A DNA stretch of 64,000 bases from VMDJ01 sp038144195. GTDB taxonomy: Bacteria > Pseudomonadota > Gammaproteobacteria > Chromatiales > Chromatiaceae. This document shows, in pieces, positions 1 through 10,273 of this stretch. Each line of letters begins with the position of its first letter. Positions within the stretch are counted from its first letter, which is position 1. The position numbers were made by a program, and so were the translations under genes. The DNA is taken from contig JAYQNH010000002.1 of assembly GCA_038144195.1 (NCBI GenBank), positions 1,116,001 to 1,180,000 of the forward strand. Direction: 5' to 3'. The notes beneath the pieces were generated by a model. That model saw nothing but the letters and a program-made list of their open reading frames with translations, made no database searches and had not been told where the DNA came from.

Positions 1-391
1 GGTAGAGAGTCGTCGTGTGTTTGATGCAAGCTCAGCAAAAGCCGTGCGTCAGATGTTGACTAAAGTCGTACAGCCGGGCGGCACTGCGACACAAGCGGCT
101 GTCTCGAATTACCAGGTCGCTGGTAAAACCGGTACCGCTAAGAAGATTGCAGTCGAAGGTGGCTATGCGGATGATCGCTATGTTGCTTTGTTTGCGGGTT
201 TAGCGCCTGCTGACAATCCGCGACTTGCTATGGTCGTGGTGGTGGATGAGCCTAAGGGAAAGCATTATTACGGCGGTTTGGTTGCGGGCCCCGTGTTTTC
301 AAAAACCATGTCTGAAGCGTTGCGCTTAATGAATGTTAAGCCAGATGCTGAAAAGCCTGATGTGCGTTTGGCTTCACAGGGGGTGCGTTAA
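1..391 (+). CDS. ftsI: Peptidoglycan transpeptidase FtsI (PBP3), C-terminal part
   Basis: The last 129 or so codons of a class B penicillin-binding protein, which cross-links septal peptidoglycan in the periplasm. The reading frame is open from the window edge, so the start, membrane anchor and active-site serine lie outside. The KTGTA motif typical of the transpeptidase active site is at about nucleotides 124-140, followed by the usual YVALFAG-type strand and the VVVVDEP segment. The stop codon TAA at 389-391 overlaps the murE start by one base (TAATG). Its position directly before murE fits FtsI rather than another PBP. The division-cluster context makes the call firm although only the C-terminus is seen. 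Confidence 0.9.
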   Translation, partial: VESRRVFDASSAKAVRQMLTKVVQPGGTATQAAVSNYQVAGKTGTAKKIAVEGGYADDRYVALFAGLAPADNPRLAMVVVVDEPKGKHYYGGLVAGPVFSKTMSEALRLMNVKPDAEKPDVRLASQGVR

Positions 392-1917
392 TGGCGTGTC
401 GCCCTGATCAAAAGTCTATGTTGCTTGGCGAGTTGCTAAAAGGTGTTGCGGATAGTGGATCGGCATCACGTTTACTCATCAATGCGATCTCTATGGATAG
501 TCGCGAGATTCAGCAAGGGTCACTGTTTTGTGCGGTGGTTGGTGCGACACATCACGGCCTTGATTATTTAAAAGAAGTGATTGCAGCCGGAGCGGTTGCG
601 ATCGTTGCTGAGGCCGGTGGTCGTTGGGATCGCGTATCTATAGCGGATGCGGCAGGTCGATATGGATTGCCTATTATCTTGGTTGAAGATTTGGGCCGAA
701 AGGTTGGTCAGTTAGCTTCTCGTTTCTTTGGTTATCCATCGCAGTCGTTACGTGTTGTCGGCATTACCGGTACAAACGGTAAAAGCAGCGTTGCACATTA
801 TGTTGCGGCCGCCTTGTCACAAAAGATATCAGCAGGTGTGCTTGGCACACTTGGGAATGGGTTATTTGGTGATCTCTCGCCGAGTTCGCACACCACCTTA
901 AATCCAGTTGCTCTGCAGGCTGAGATTGCGCGTCAATTAAGTCAGGGCGCAAAAGCGATAGCGATGGAAGTGTCATCGCATGCCTTGGATCAATCGAGAG
1001 TGGCGGGCGTTACTTTCCATACGGTTGTCTTTACCAATTTGTCGCAAGATCATTTGGACTACCACAAAACAATGGAAGCCTATGCTGCGGCAAAAACACG
1101 TCTATTCCGACGTGCAGGAGTAATGCATGCCGTGGTGAATGTTGATGATGCGCATGGCGCATCTATGGTTGCGCAATATGGTCGCGATCAATCTTTTGTT
1201 GCAGTCAGTTTGAAGAATCAAAAATCAGAGGTTGCTGATCGTTTCATCGCAGCAAGCGCTGTAAAAAGTTCGTCGGCTGGTTTGAAGATTGCATTTGATT
1301 CTAGCTGGGGCGAGGGATCCATTAGCAGTGAGTTGATGGGTGAGTTTAACGCTGAAAACTTATTGCTATCTTTAGGTGTTCTTCTTTCATGGGAGATGCC
1401 ATTAGAGACGGCAATTGAGGTGCTTCAGGCAGTTAAATCGGTCCCTGGTCGCATGCAGGTGATTCGCAGTGACAAAGCGCCATTGGTCATTGTCGACTTT
1501 GCGCATACTCCGGATGCACTTGATCAGGTGTTGTCCGTGTTGCGTCAGCAATGCGATGGCCAATTGGTTTGTGTGTTTGGTTGCGGTGGTAATCGCGATG
1601 CTATGAAGCGCCCTTTGATGGGTGCAGCAGTGCAAAAGCACGCAGATGTAATCTGGCTGACAGATGACAATCCTCGTGATGAATCGGGCGATGAGATTAT
1701 CAATCAAATCAAACAAGGCATGCAGCTGACAGAATCGGTGCATGTTGAGCGTGATCGGGAAAAGGCGATTGCTAAAGCGATTGCTGCAGCATCAATTGAT
1801 GATGTGGTCTTGATTGCGGGTAAAGGTCACGAGGCTTATCAAGAGATCAAGGGGCGGAAGATTGCTTTCTCTGATCAAGCGGTAGCAGAGCGCGTGCTCA
1901 CTGAGGTGGCGGCGTGA
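391..1917 (+). CDS. murE: UDP-MurNAc-L-Ala-D-Glu:meso-diaminopimelate ligase MurE
   Basis: Adds meso-diaminopimelate to UDP-MurNAc-dipeptide in the cytoplasm, using ATP. 508 residues, usual for the family, intact. The Mur-ligase P-loop (GTNGKSS) is at about residues 125-131 and the DNPR motif, which in this family marks specificity for diaminopimelate over lysine, is near residue 425. The central domain holds the SSHALDQ and FTNLSQDHLDYH segments of Mur ligases. It starts at the ATG overlapping the ftsI stop, and its own stop TGA (1915-1917) overlaps the murF GTG start (GTGA), so translation is probably coupled through the cluster. Confidence 0.97.
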   Translation: MACRPDQKSMLLGELLKGVADSGSASRLLINAISMDSREIQQGSLFCAVVGATHHGLDYLKEVIAAGAVAIVAEAGGRWDRVSIADAAGRYGLPIILVEDLGRKVGQLASRFFGYPSQSLRVVGITGTNGKSSVAHYVAAALSQKISAGVLGTLGNGLFGDLSPSSHTTLNPVALQAEIARQLSQGAKAIAMEVSSHALDQSRVAGVTFHTVVFTNLSQDHLDYHKTMEAYAAAKTRLFRRAGVMHAVVNVDDAHGASMVAQYGRDQSFVAVSLKNQKSEVADRFIAASAVKSSSAGLKIAFDSSWGEGSISSELMGEFNAENLLLSLGVLLSWEMPLETAIEVLQAVKSVPGRMQVIRSDKAPLVIVDFAHTPDALDQVLSVLRQQCDGQLVCVFGCGGNRDAMKRPLMGAAVQKHADVIWLTDDNPRDESGDEIINQIKQGMQLTESVHVERDREKAIAKAIAAASIDDVVLIAGKGHEAYQEIKGRKIAFSDQAVAERVLTEVAA

Positions 1918-3279
1918 TTCGTTTTGCATTGTCGGAAGCAGCGGTCGCAATGAATGGCGTTTTAGTGGGTGGTGATGCTGAATTCTCAGCTGTCAACACA
2001 GATACAAGAACACTGTCGAAGGGTGATTTGTTTGTCGCATTGAAAGGTGAGCATTTTGATGCGCACGACCATATAGATCAAGCCTGCGATAAAGCTGTGG
2101 GTGTTGTTGTTTCACGTGATGACGCGGCATGTGCTTCGATTAAGGTTGAAGATACTCGCCTTGCGCTGGGCGCTTTAGCGGCAGCTTGGCGAGATAAAAG
2201 TTCTGCAAAGGTTGCGTTGGATTAACCGGTAGTAATGGTAAGACGACCGCTAAAGAGATGATTGCTGCGATCTTGGCGCAGGTTGCACCTACCTTGGCAA
2301 CAAAAGGCAATCTGAATAACGACATTGGTATGCCGCTAACGCTCATGCGTTTACAAGATGAGTCATATGCGGTGATTGAGATGGGCGCCAATCATCATGG
2401 CGAGATTGACTACCTGTCGCGTATTTGCCGTCCGGATGTAGCGCTCCTAAATAATGCTGGTCGTGCGCATCTTGAAGGCTTCGGTGATGTGGCGGGCGTG
2501 GCGAAGGCTAAGTCTGAAATTTTGCATGGCCTAAAGGATAGTGGTGTCTTCGTTTATAACGCTGATGATCGATTTGCCGATCAGTGGATTGCAAAAGCCA
2601 GTGATGTGAAGTGCATTGGTTTTGGTTTATCTGCTAAGGCACATGTGCGTTCTCAAGATAATAGCTACACGATTGAATGGCTTGAAGAAGGTTGTGTTGC
2701 AAGCTTTGATGTTGAAACAGAAGCGACAAGCTTTTCGGTCTCGTTAAAGCTGCTGGGTAAGCATAATCGTATGAATGCGCTGGGTGCTATCTCAGTGGCG
2801 TTATCACTCGATGTGCCAGTTGAAAAAATTCAAGCAGGTTTGGCGAGTTTGAATTCTGTACCGGGTCGATTACATAGTTTAAAGGCGTGAGCCAGTCTCG
2901 ATTGATTGATGACAGCTATAACGCAAACCCTGAATCAGTTATTGCGGCAATAAAATTATTATCAAGCGCGCCAGGTCGTCGCATTTTAGTCTTGGGTGAT
3001 TTGGTTGAGCTGGGTGATGATCGCGATCAGTTGCATGCGGAGCTAGGTCAGGCGGCGACAGAGGCGGGTATCGATGTCTTGTTTAGCTGCGGTCAGCACG
3101 TTCAGTATGCGCATGATGCGTTTACTGGCGAAAAGTATCATTACCAACAACAAGCTGACTTGATTGCTGCTATGCAATCTTATGTGACAAAAGATGATGT
3201 GATCTTGGTGAAAGGTTCTCGCTCAAGTCATATGGAAAATGTGGTGTCTGTGTTACAGCAGGAGGTATCGCCATGTTGA
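1914..3279 (+). CDS. murF: UDP-MurNAc-tripeptide:D-Ala-D-Ala ligase MurF (two frameshifts)
   Basis: Joins D-Ala-D-Ala to the UDP-MurNAc-tripeptide. The protein is continuous in homology but split over three frames: 1914 to about 2220, 2221 to about 2883, and 2884 to 3279. The first break falls just before the P-loop GSNGKTT and is repaired by one extra G in a GG run near 2219; the second falls before LIDDSYNANP and is repaired by one extra A in the AAA run near 2881-2883. The GTG start at 1914 forms a GTGA overlap with murE. The segment EMGANHHGEI and the DDSYNANP motif are typical of MurF. Since MurF is essential, sequence errors are the likely explanation. Total length after repair is about 455 residues, normal for MurF. 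Confidence 0.93.
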
Positions 3280-4356
3280 TGATGCTGGCTGATTATCTCG
3301 CGCAATTTAATTCCGGATTTGGTGTTCTCCGCTACATTACCTTGCGTGCCATTTTGGCTGTGCTAACAGCGTTGATGATTTCGTTTTTGGTTGGCCCTGC
3401 AATGATTCGTCGTTTGACGGCATACAAGGTCGGCCAAACGGTGCGTGATGATGGTCCTCAGTCGCATCTTAAAAAAGCCGGTACCCCAACAATGGGTGGT
3501 GCGCTTATTTTAGTGGCTGTAGCGATCTCTACCTTGTTGTGGGCTGATTTATCGAATCGTTATGTCTGGATTGTTTTGTTAACGACTTTAAGTTTTGGCT
3601 TAATTGGTATGTATGACGACTACCGTAAGCTCGTTCTGAAAGATTCGCGTGGCTTGCCAGGGCGTTGGAAATACTTTTGGCAATCATTGTTTGGTGGTGC
3701 TGCGGCTTATGTTCTTTATACAACGGCTGTTGCTCCAGCTGAGACGCAACTGATCTCTACCTTTCTTTAAAGATGTGCTAATTGATCTTGGTCCATTCTT
3801 TATGGTGCTGACCTATTTTGTCATTGTGGGTTCATCTAATGCTGTCAATCTAACCGATGGTTTAGATGGTTTAGCGATCTTGCCAACGGTGCTTGTCGCA
3901 GGTGCATTAGGTATTTTTGCGTATGCATCTGGTCACGCGCAGATTGCTAACTATTTGTTTATCCCTAATCTTCAAGGTGTTGGTGAAGTAGCCATTTTCT
4001 GTGGTGCTTTAGTTGGCGCTGGTTTGGGCTTCCTGTGGTTTAACACATATCCAGCAATGGTGTTTATGGGTGATGTCGGCTCTTTGGCGCTTGGTGCTGC
4101 GTTAGGTGTTGTTGCTGTTGTTGTGAGGCAAGAGGTTGTGCTGTTCATTATGGGTGGCATTTTTGTCATAGAGACCTTGTCGGTCATCATGCAAGTGGCT
4201 TCATTTAAGCTCACTGGTAAGCGCATTTTTCGAATGGCGCCGATCCATCATCATTTTGAATTGAAAGGCTGGCCAGAGCCTCGCGTTATTGTGCGTTTCT
4301 GGATTATCACCGTCATCTTGGTGCTTGTTGGTTTAGCAAGCTTGAAGGTGCGCTAA
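3273..4356 (+). CDS. mraY: Phospho-MurNAc-pentapeptide translocase MraY (one frameshift)
   Basis: Integral membrane enzyme that transfers phospho-MurNAc-pentapeptide to undecaprenyl phosphate, making lipid I. Multiple hydrophobic segments; motif MYDDYRK (the paired aspartates) near residue 115; NLTDGLDGLA and the late APIHHHFE motif are all present. One frame change occurs near 3762-3767, where one T too many in CTTTCTTT breaks a segment that otherwise reads FFKDVLIDLGPFF; removing one T restores about 360 residues, the family length. The ATG at 3273 overlaps the end of murF (TGA 3277-3279). The N-terminus MLMMLADYLAQF aligns with the family start, which supports this codon over the ATGs at 3279 and 3282. 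Confidence 0.95.
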
Positions 4357-5730
4357 TGATGAACGCCTTGATCGATCAATTTGAACAAGCGCCAAACATG
4401 CCAAAGACATTGGTTGTGGGTTTGGGTGTGACAGGTTTATCGGTTGCGCGCCACTTTTACAAACGTGGCAGACCTTTTGCGGTAATTGATTCGCGTGAGC
4501 AACCATCGGGTATTCAAGAGTTGCAGTCTGAAATGCCAGATGTGCCTGTGTTCCTGGGCGCATTTGATGTTGAGCTATTCAAGATGGGCGATCGTTTAGT
4601 GGTGAGCCCTGGTGTTGCGTTATCAACACCCGAGATTCAAGCAGCGATTGCATCCGGTGCTGAAGTGATGGGTGATATCGAGTTATTTGCTCGAGCAGTT
4701 AATGTGCCAGTTATTGCGATTACAGGTTCAAACGGCAAGAGCACAGTTACCACTTTGGTAGGTGAGATGGCAAAAGCGGCGGGTCGTCATGTTGCTGTTG
4801 GAGGCAATCTTGGAATCCCTGCATTGGATCTTGTTCAGCCAGATGTAGATCTATATGTATTGGAGCTTTCGAGCTTCCAATTGGAAAGCACTCATAGCTT
4901 AGCGCCAGCAGTGAGCTGTGTGCTGAATATCCAAGCGGATCATATGGATCGTTATGATTCGATTGAAGATTACGCAAACGCTAAAGCAACCATTTATAGT
5001 CATGCCATGGTGGGTATTCGTAATGCCGATGATCCGCGTGTGATGGCAATGTTGGCTGACGATGAAGGTTGGACATTTAGTAGTGGAAAGCCAACCAAGC
5101 GATAAAAGTTTTGGTATTAGCGAGCATGAGGGTGAGGCTTACTTCTGCCGTGGTGAGTTACCATTCATGCCGGTAAGCGAGCTGCGCATTCCCGGAAAAC
5201 ATAATCAAACTAATGCATTAGCGGCACTGGCGATTGGTTGCAGCATGGGTTTTCCACCTGCTGTGATGGCTGACGTTTTGCGTGAGTTCCCGGGTTTGCC
5301 GCATCGCACTCAGTATGTTGCAGAGAAGGATGGTGTGCGTTGGTATAACGATAGTAAGGCGACGAATGTGGGTGCCACCGCTGCAGCTTTATTAGGTTTA
5401 TATGGCGATCAGGCGAATGCGGTTGTTTTGCTTGGTGGTGATTGCAAAGGTGCTGACCTAACTGAGTTGACCCCGATTCTTGAGAAAACAACGCGTTCGC
5501 AGTTGTTTTGATGGGGCGAGACGCAAAGCAAATGGCTGCGATTATCCCTTCGTCATGTGAAATGCGTGATGCTGAGAACATGCAGCAAGCGGTTGAGTTA
5601 GCACATCAATTAGCCAAGTCTGGCGATCATGTTTTGCTGTCACCGGCTTGCGCAAGCCTTGATCAATATAAAAACTTTGCTCAACGCGGTGAGATGTTTG
5701 TTAGCTGCGGTAAGGCGGTTGCTGTCATGA
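4356..5730 (+). CDS. murD: UDP-MurNAc-L-alanine:D-glutamate ligase MurD (three frameshifts)
   Basis: Adds D-glutamate to UDP-MurNAc-L-alanine. The N-terminal VGLGVTGLS nucleotide-binding fold is at residues 22-30 and the P-loop GSNGKST at about 125. Frame breaks occur near 5094 (one extra A before SDKSFGIS), near 5490 (a missing G before VVLMGRDA) and near 5700. The last one makes the reading frame run through into FtsW. In the +1 frame the sequence from 5701 reads LAAVRRLLS and stops at TGA 5728-5730, a plausible MurD C-terminus that gives a canonical ATGA overlap with ftsW. I therefore end murD at 5730 rather than call a MurD-FtsW fusion. ATG 4356 overlaps the mraY stop by one base. Confidence 0.92.
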
Positions 5731-6905
5731 AGAAGTCATCGCAGCTTAAAGCGAGTTATAAGCCAATCGAGAGTCGTTTTGACTTTTGGCTATTGCTTGC
5801 TGCAATTGCCCTTGTGGGCTTCGGTATCGTAATGGTTGCTTCAGCATCAATGCCGCGTGGCGCATTGCGTGGTGATGAATTCCGTTTCGTTGATCGACAC
5901 CTGGTCGCCGTATTGATGGGCGTCATGGGGGCAGTCTTAGTTTACTTCACGCCAGTTGAGTGGTGGAAGCGTTACAGCACGCATCTATATGTTGTTGGCT
6001 TGTTGTTACTTGCGATTGTGTTTATTCCTGGCTTGGGTATTTCTAAGAATGGTGCAACACGTTGGGTTGTTCTTGGGCCGATTAGTTTGCAGACATCTGA
6101 ATTTATGAAGTTGTTTGTGGTGCTCTTTTTAGCAGGCTATCTGGTGCGTCGTCAGTTAGAGGTGGCTCACACGGTTTGGGGTGTTGTCTAAGCCATTTAT
6201 TGTTTTGGTGGTGGCTTGTATTTTCTTGATGCTACAGCCTGATTTAGGCACCACAGTGTTGTTGCTTGCGATTGCGCTTGGCTTGCTTTTCTTGGCGGGT
6301 GCGCCTTTGTGGCAGTTTGGCGCGTTATTAGCTTTAGTGGCAGCAGCAGTATCAATTATTTTGTGGACATCACCTTGGCGTTTGAACGAGTTAAAGCGTT
6401 CTTAAATCCTTGGGATCATGCTCAAGATAGTGGTTGGCAGTTAACACAAGCGTTGATTGCATTTGGTCGTGGTGAATGGACTGGCGTTGGCTTGGGTAAT
6501 GGCATTCAAAAGCAATTCCATTTACCTGAGGCGCATACCGATTTCGTGATGGCTGTGATTGGTGAAGAGTTAGGCCTTGTTGGCACTTTAACCATAGTAG
6601 CTTTGTTTGGTATTTTGGTATGGCGTGCGCTATCAATGGGTGCGACTGCGGAAAAACTAGGTAAACGTTTTGAGGCCTATGTTGCTTATGGCTTAGGTAT
6701 TTGGCTGGGATTACAGGCCTTTATCAATATTGGCGTGAATATGGGTTTGATGCCAACAAAAGGTTTTACCTTGCCGTTTATCTCTTATGGCAGCAACTCC
6801 TTAATTGTGTGTTGTGTGGCGATTGGTATTTTGTCGCGTATCTATCGCGATAATCAATTAGATCCAGGTAGTCGACCTAAGGGGGCTGCATGGCAACGCG
6901 CGTAA
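5727..6905 (+). CDS. ftsW: Lipid II glycosyltransferase FtsW, SEDS family (two frameshifts)
   Basis: Septal peptidoglycan polymerase of the SEDS family, partner of FtsI, in the inner membrane. Start chosen at ATG 5727 (MKKSSQLK), which overlaps the inferred murD stop. About ten hydrophobic segments. SEDS signatures are visible: GATRWV near 6055-6070, LQPDLGT near 6233, and the C-terminal GLMPTKGFTLPFISYG segment near 6745-6790. Frame breaks lie near 6185 (before KPFIVLVVA) and near 6380, where one T is missing from GTTTGA so that RFERVKAFLNPW is split. The end overlaps the murG start (ATG 6890) by 16 bases. The expected length after repair is about 392 residues, normal for FtsW. Confidence 0.93.
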
Positions 6906-7955
6906 TGATTATGGCGGGCGGCACCGGCGGCCATGTGTTCCCAGCAATTGCGGTTGCAGATTTTCTCCGCGCCAAAGGTTGTAGTGTAACTTGGTTGGGT
7001 ACGCCCAATAGCTTCGAATCACGTGAAGTGCCGAAGCATGGCTACGCCTTAGAAGTAATTGATAGTTTTCGATTACGTGGACAGAAAATCACAAGTTTGT
7101 TCTCTGCGCCTTATCGTATGACACGCGCTATTTATCAAGCGTTAGCAGTGCTGCGAGCAAACAAACCCAATGTTGTACTTGGTATGGGCGGCTTTGCTTC
7201 TGGTCCTGGTGGTTTAGCGGCTGCTTTATTGCGTATTCCTTTAGTAATTCATGAACAAAACACTGTGCCGGGTTTAACCAATCGTTGGTTAAGCAAGTTA
7301 GCTGATCGTATTTTGCAGGCGTTCCCTAATAGCTTGCCGCAAGACAAAGTGGTGACGTGTGGTAATCCAGTGCGTGAATCCATCTTGGCGATTGAGCGTT
7401 CAGAAAAACCAATTGATGAAAAGCTACAGATATTAATTGTGGGTGGTTCATTAGGCGCGCGTGCACTTAATGATCATTTGCCAGAAGCTTTATCGTTATT
7501 AACGCCGATGGAGCAGCCAAAAGTTCTGCATCAAGTGGGTCGTAATGATTTGCATGAAGTGCAAGCTCGGTATGAGCAATTGGATGTCTCTGCAGAGGTT
7601 GTTGAGTTTATTGATGATATGGCTGCGGCTTATCAAGAAGCAGACTTAGTGATTTGCCGTGCAGGCGCATTAACAGTTTCAGAGGTCGCTGCAGCAGGTA
7701 TCCCAGCAATCTTCATTCCATTTCCTTATGCGGTGGATGATCATCAAACTCAAAATGCTCGCTACCTTGTTGAAGCGGGTGCAGCTCGGTTGATTAAGCA
7801 AGCGTCATTGGATGTGGATGACTTGGCTAAATTATTGCGTGGCTTGTTGTCAGATCGTGAGGCTTTAACCTTGATGGGTAAAAAAGCCTTGGCGCACGCA
7901 AAAGCCAAATGCAACGGCATGTGTTGCAGAACAGGTTCTTGAGGTGGCGGCATGA
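6890..7955 (+). CDS. murG: Lipid II synthase MurG (frameshift near the end)
   Basis: Peripheral membrane GT28 glycosyltransferase that adds GlcNAc to lipid I. The GGTGGH motif is at about residues 9-14 and the C-terminal donor-binding part contains CRAGALTVSE and PFPYAVDDHQ. As printed, the frame ends at 7942 with an atypical Cys-rich tail. Removing one T near 7906 (GCCAAATGCAACG) gives the tail ATACVAEQVLEVAA and a stop TGA at 7953-7955, which makes an ATGA overlap with murC. I take this as the true end. The start ATG 6890 lies inside the end of ftsW; the N-terminus MATRVMIMAGG fits the family. Confidence 0.95.
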
Positions 7956-9383
7956 CTGAGCTGAATCTCAATCTACCTCGTTACGCTGCTGAGACCATGG
8001 GTCGTATGCGTAAGCTGCATTTTGTGGGTATCGGTGGTGCCGGAATGAACGGCATTGCGCAAGTGATGTTGAACTTGGGTTATCAAATCTCAGGTTCGGA
8101 TATTAAAGCTAACCCTGCAACGGATCGTTTAGCAGAGCAGGGCGCGATTATTTATATTGGTCATGCCACCGAGAATGTATCAGGTGTTGATGCCGTAGTT
8201 ATCTCTAGTGCGGTTAAAGCGGATAACCCAGAGGTTATGGCGGCACGTGAGCAACGTATTCCCAGTTGTTCCGCGTGCTGAAATGCTAGCTGAGATTATG
8301 CGCTTCCGTTATGGCGTGGCTGTTGCTGGCACACACGGTAAAACAACCACGACGAGTTTAGTGGCTAGCTTGCTAATTGAAGGCGATTTAGATCCTACGT
8401 ATGTGATTGGCGGCAAATTAAATTCAGCGGGCAACTACGCGCACTTAGGTGAAGGTGAGGTGCTGGTTGCTGAAGCGGATGAAAGTGATGCCTCATTCCT
8501 TTATCTGCAGCCCATGATCTCTATCGTTACCAATATCGATGAAGATCACATGACCACCTATGGTGGTGAGTTTGAACGATTACGCGCAGCCTTCTTAGAA
8601 TTCTTACATCACATTCCATTCTATGGTTTGGCTGTGTTGTGTATTGATGATGATAACGTGCGTGATCTATTGCCCGAGGTCACTCGCCGCATACGCACCT
8701 ATGGATTAGGTGACGATGCTGATGTTCGCGCAAGTAATGTAAAGCAAGTGGCCACAGTGACATCGTTTGATGTTGTGATTGATGGCCAAAAAGCTTTCGC
8801 AGTCGATCTTGCGATGCCTGGCTTACATAACGTGCGCAATGCACTGGCTGCAATAAGCGTGGCTCTTGAGTTAGGCGTTAGCGTTACCAAGATTCAAGCA
8901 GCACTAAACAAATTTGCCGGCATTGGTCGTCGCTTCCAGGTTCAGGGTCAATGTAAAACGGATAAAGGCGAAGTGATGCTGGTTGATGATTACGGTCATC
9001 ACCCAAGCGAAATTGCAGCAACCATTGCGGCAGTGCGTGCCGGTTGGCCTGATCTTCGATTGGTTTTGGCGTTTCAACCGCATCGTTATAGTCGTACTCA
9101 TGATGCCTTTGATGATTTTGTGTCGGTGTTATCAGAAGTTGATGTGCTTGTTTTGTCAGAAGTGTATGCAGCAGGCGAAGCGCCTATCAATGGTGCTGAT
9201 GGTCGCGCATTGGCGCGAGCTATTCGTGCACGTGCAAAGGTTGATCCAGTGTTTGTTGAAAACATTGATGAGCTGCCGAATGCGTTGCTTGATGTGGTTG
9301 AAGCCAATGACATCGTTGTCACGATGGGTGCAGGTGATATCGGACGCATCGCCAGTGAATTAGCATCAGGGTGGTGTCAATGA
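7952..9383 (+). CDS. murC: UDP-MurNAc:L-alanine ligase MurC (one frameshift)
   Basis: First ligase of the UDP-MurNAc-peptide pathway, adding L-alanine. N-terminal dinucleotide-type fold GIGGAGMNG near residue 27, ATP-binding GTHGKTTT near residue 127, ADESDASF near residue 178, and the C-terminal DDYGHHPSEI motif. One break near 8263, where CCC should be CC in ATTCCCAGTTGTT; correction joins REQRIP to VVPRAEML. About 477 residues after repair, standard. The start ATG 7952 overlaps the corrected murG stop by four bases, and the stop TGA at 9381-9383 overlaps the chosen murB start by the same ATGA pattern. Confidence 0.95.
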
Positions 9384-10273
9384 TGGCAGCGATGCAAACC
9401 AAACTGCGTGGCGAACTCAGGATGCATGAGTCATTGGCGAATTACACCACGTGGCGTGTTGGTGGCTTAGCTAAGCAGTTTTATCGTCCAGCGGATCTTG
9501 ATGACCTACAGGAATTTTTGGCCGGCTTACCATCAAATGAGCCGATGCTATGGATTGGCTTGGGTAGCAACCTGTTAATCCGTGATGGTGGCATCAATGG
9601 CACTGTGATTGCGATGTACGGTGTGAATGCCGATGTTCATATTGATGATTGTGATGTCACCGTTGGTGCAGGTGTTGCTTGTGCCAAAGTGGCTCGTCAA
9701 TGTGCTCGAGAAGGGTTATCCGGTGGTGCCTTCTTGGCAGGTATACCGGGAACAATGGGTGGCGCTTTAGCGATGAATGCCGGTGCATTTGGCGGTGAGA
9801 CATGGCAAGTAGTCAATCAGGCTTGCATGATTAATCGCCGAGGTGAGTTGAATTGGCGTGAGCGCGATGAATTCGATATTGATTACCGTCATGTCAAACG
9901 CTTTGACGATGAATGGTTCGTAGCAGCTCGTTTAACTTTAAACAAAGGTGATGCGACTAAAGAACAACAAGCGATTCGAGACTTGTTGGATAAGCGTGCA
10001 ACAACGCAACCAACGGGTAAGCCAAGTGGTGGATCAACCTTCCGTAATCCTGAAGGTGATTATGCAGCTCGTTTGATTGAGCAATGTGGTTTAAAGGGTT
10101 ATCAAATCGGTGGCGCATCGGTTTCTGAGAAGCACGCGAATTTTATTATCAATGAAGATGACTGTAGCGCTGCTGATATCGAGCAGTTAATTATCTTCAT
10201 TGGTAATGAAGTTGAGCGTCAAACAGGTACGCGCTTGCAGCCTGAAGTGCATGTTGTGGGGGATGCTTTATGA
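9380..10273 (+). CDS. murB: UDP-N-acetylenolpyruvoylglucosamine reductase MurB
   Basis: FAD enzyme that reduces UDP-GlcNAc-enolpyruvate to UDP-MurNAc. The FAD-binding signatures GLGSNLLI (near residue 58) and AGIPGTMGG (near residue 120) are present, as is the KPSGGSTFRNP loop carrying the catalytic serine. An upstream in-frame GTG at 9371 is possible, but ATG 9380 gives the ATGA overlap seen elsewhere in the cluster and is preferred. 297 residues, intact, ending in ATGA with ddl. Confidence 0.95.
   Translation: MMAAMQTKLRGELRMHESLANYTTWRVGGLAKQFYRPADLDDLQEFLAGLPSNEPMLWIGLGSNLLIRDGGINGTVIAMYGVNADVHIDDCDVTVGAGVACAKVARQCAREGLSGGAFLAGIPGTMGGALAMNAGAFGGETWQVVNQACMINRRGELNWRERDEFDIDYRHVKRFDDEWFVAARLTLNKGDATKEQQAIRDLLDKRATTQPTGKPSGGSTFRNPEGDYAARLIEQCGLKGYQIGGASVSEKHANFIINEDDCSAADIEQLIIFIGNEVERQTGTRLQPEVHVVGDAL

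Noticed and set aside
1402..1743. A 113-residue antisense frame in murE, and similar long antisense frames elsewhere
   Set aside because: No ribosome site, no conserved content, and they lie wholly inside well-supported genes.
1914..3279. Three separate small genes in place of murF
   Set aside because: The three frames are consecutive parts of one MurF protein with nothing missing between them.
4356..6191. A MurD-FtsW fusion protein
   Set aside because: The run-on frame depends on an indel near 5700; correcting it restores a normal MurD end and an ATGA overlap.
1914..9383. Programmed ribosomal frameshifting or polymerase slippage in the mur/fts cluster
   Set aside because: Too many sites, both directions, no shared slippery heptamer or downstream structure, and the same pattern occurs across unrelated genes.
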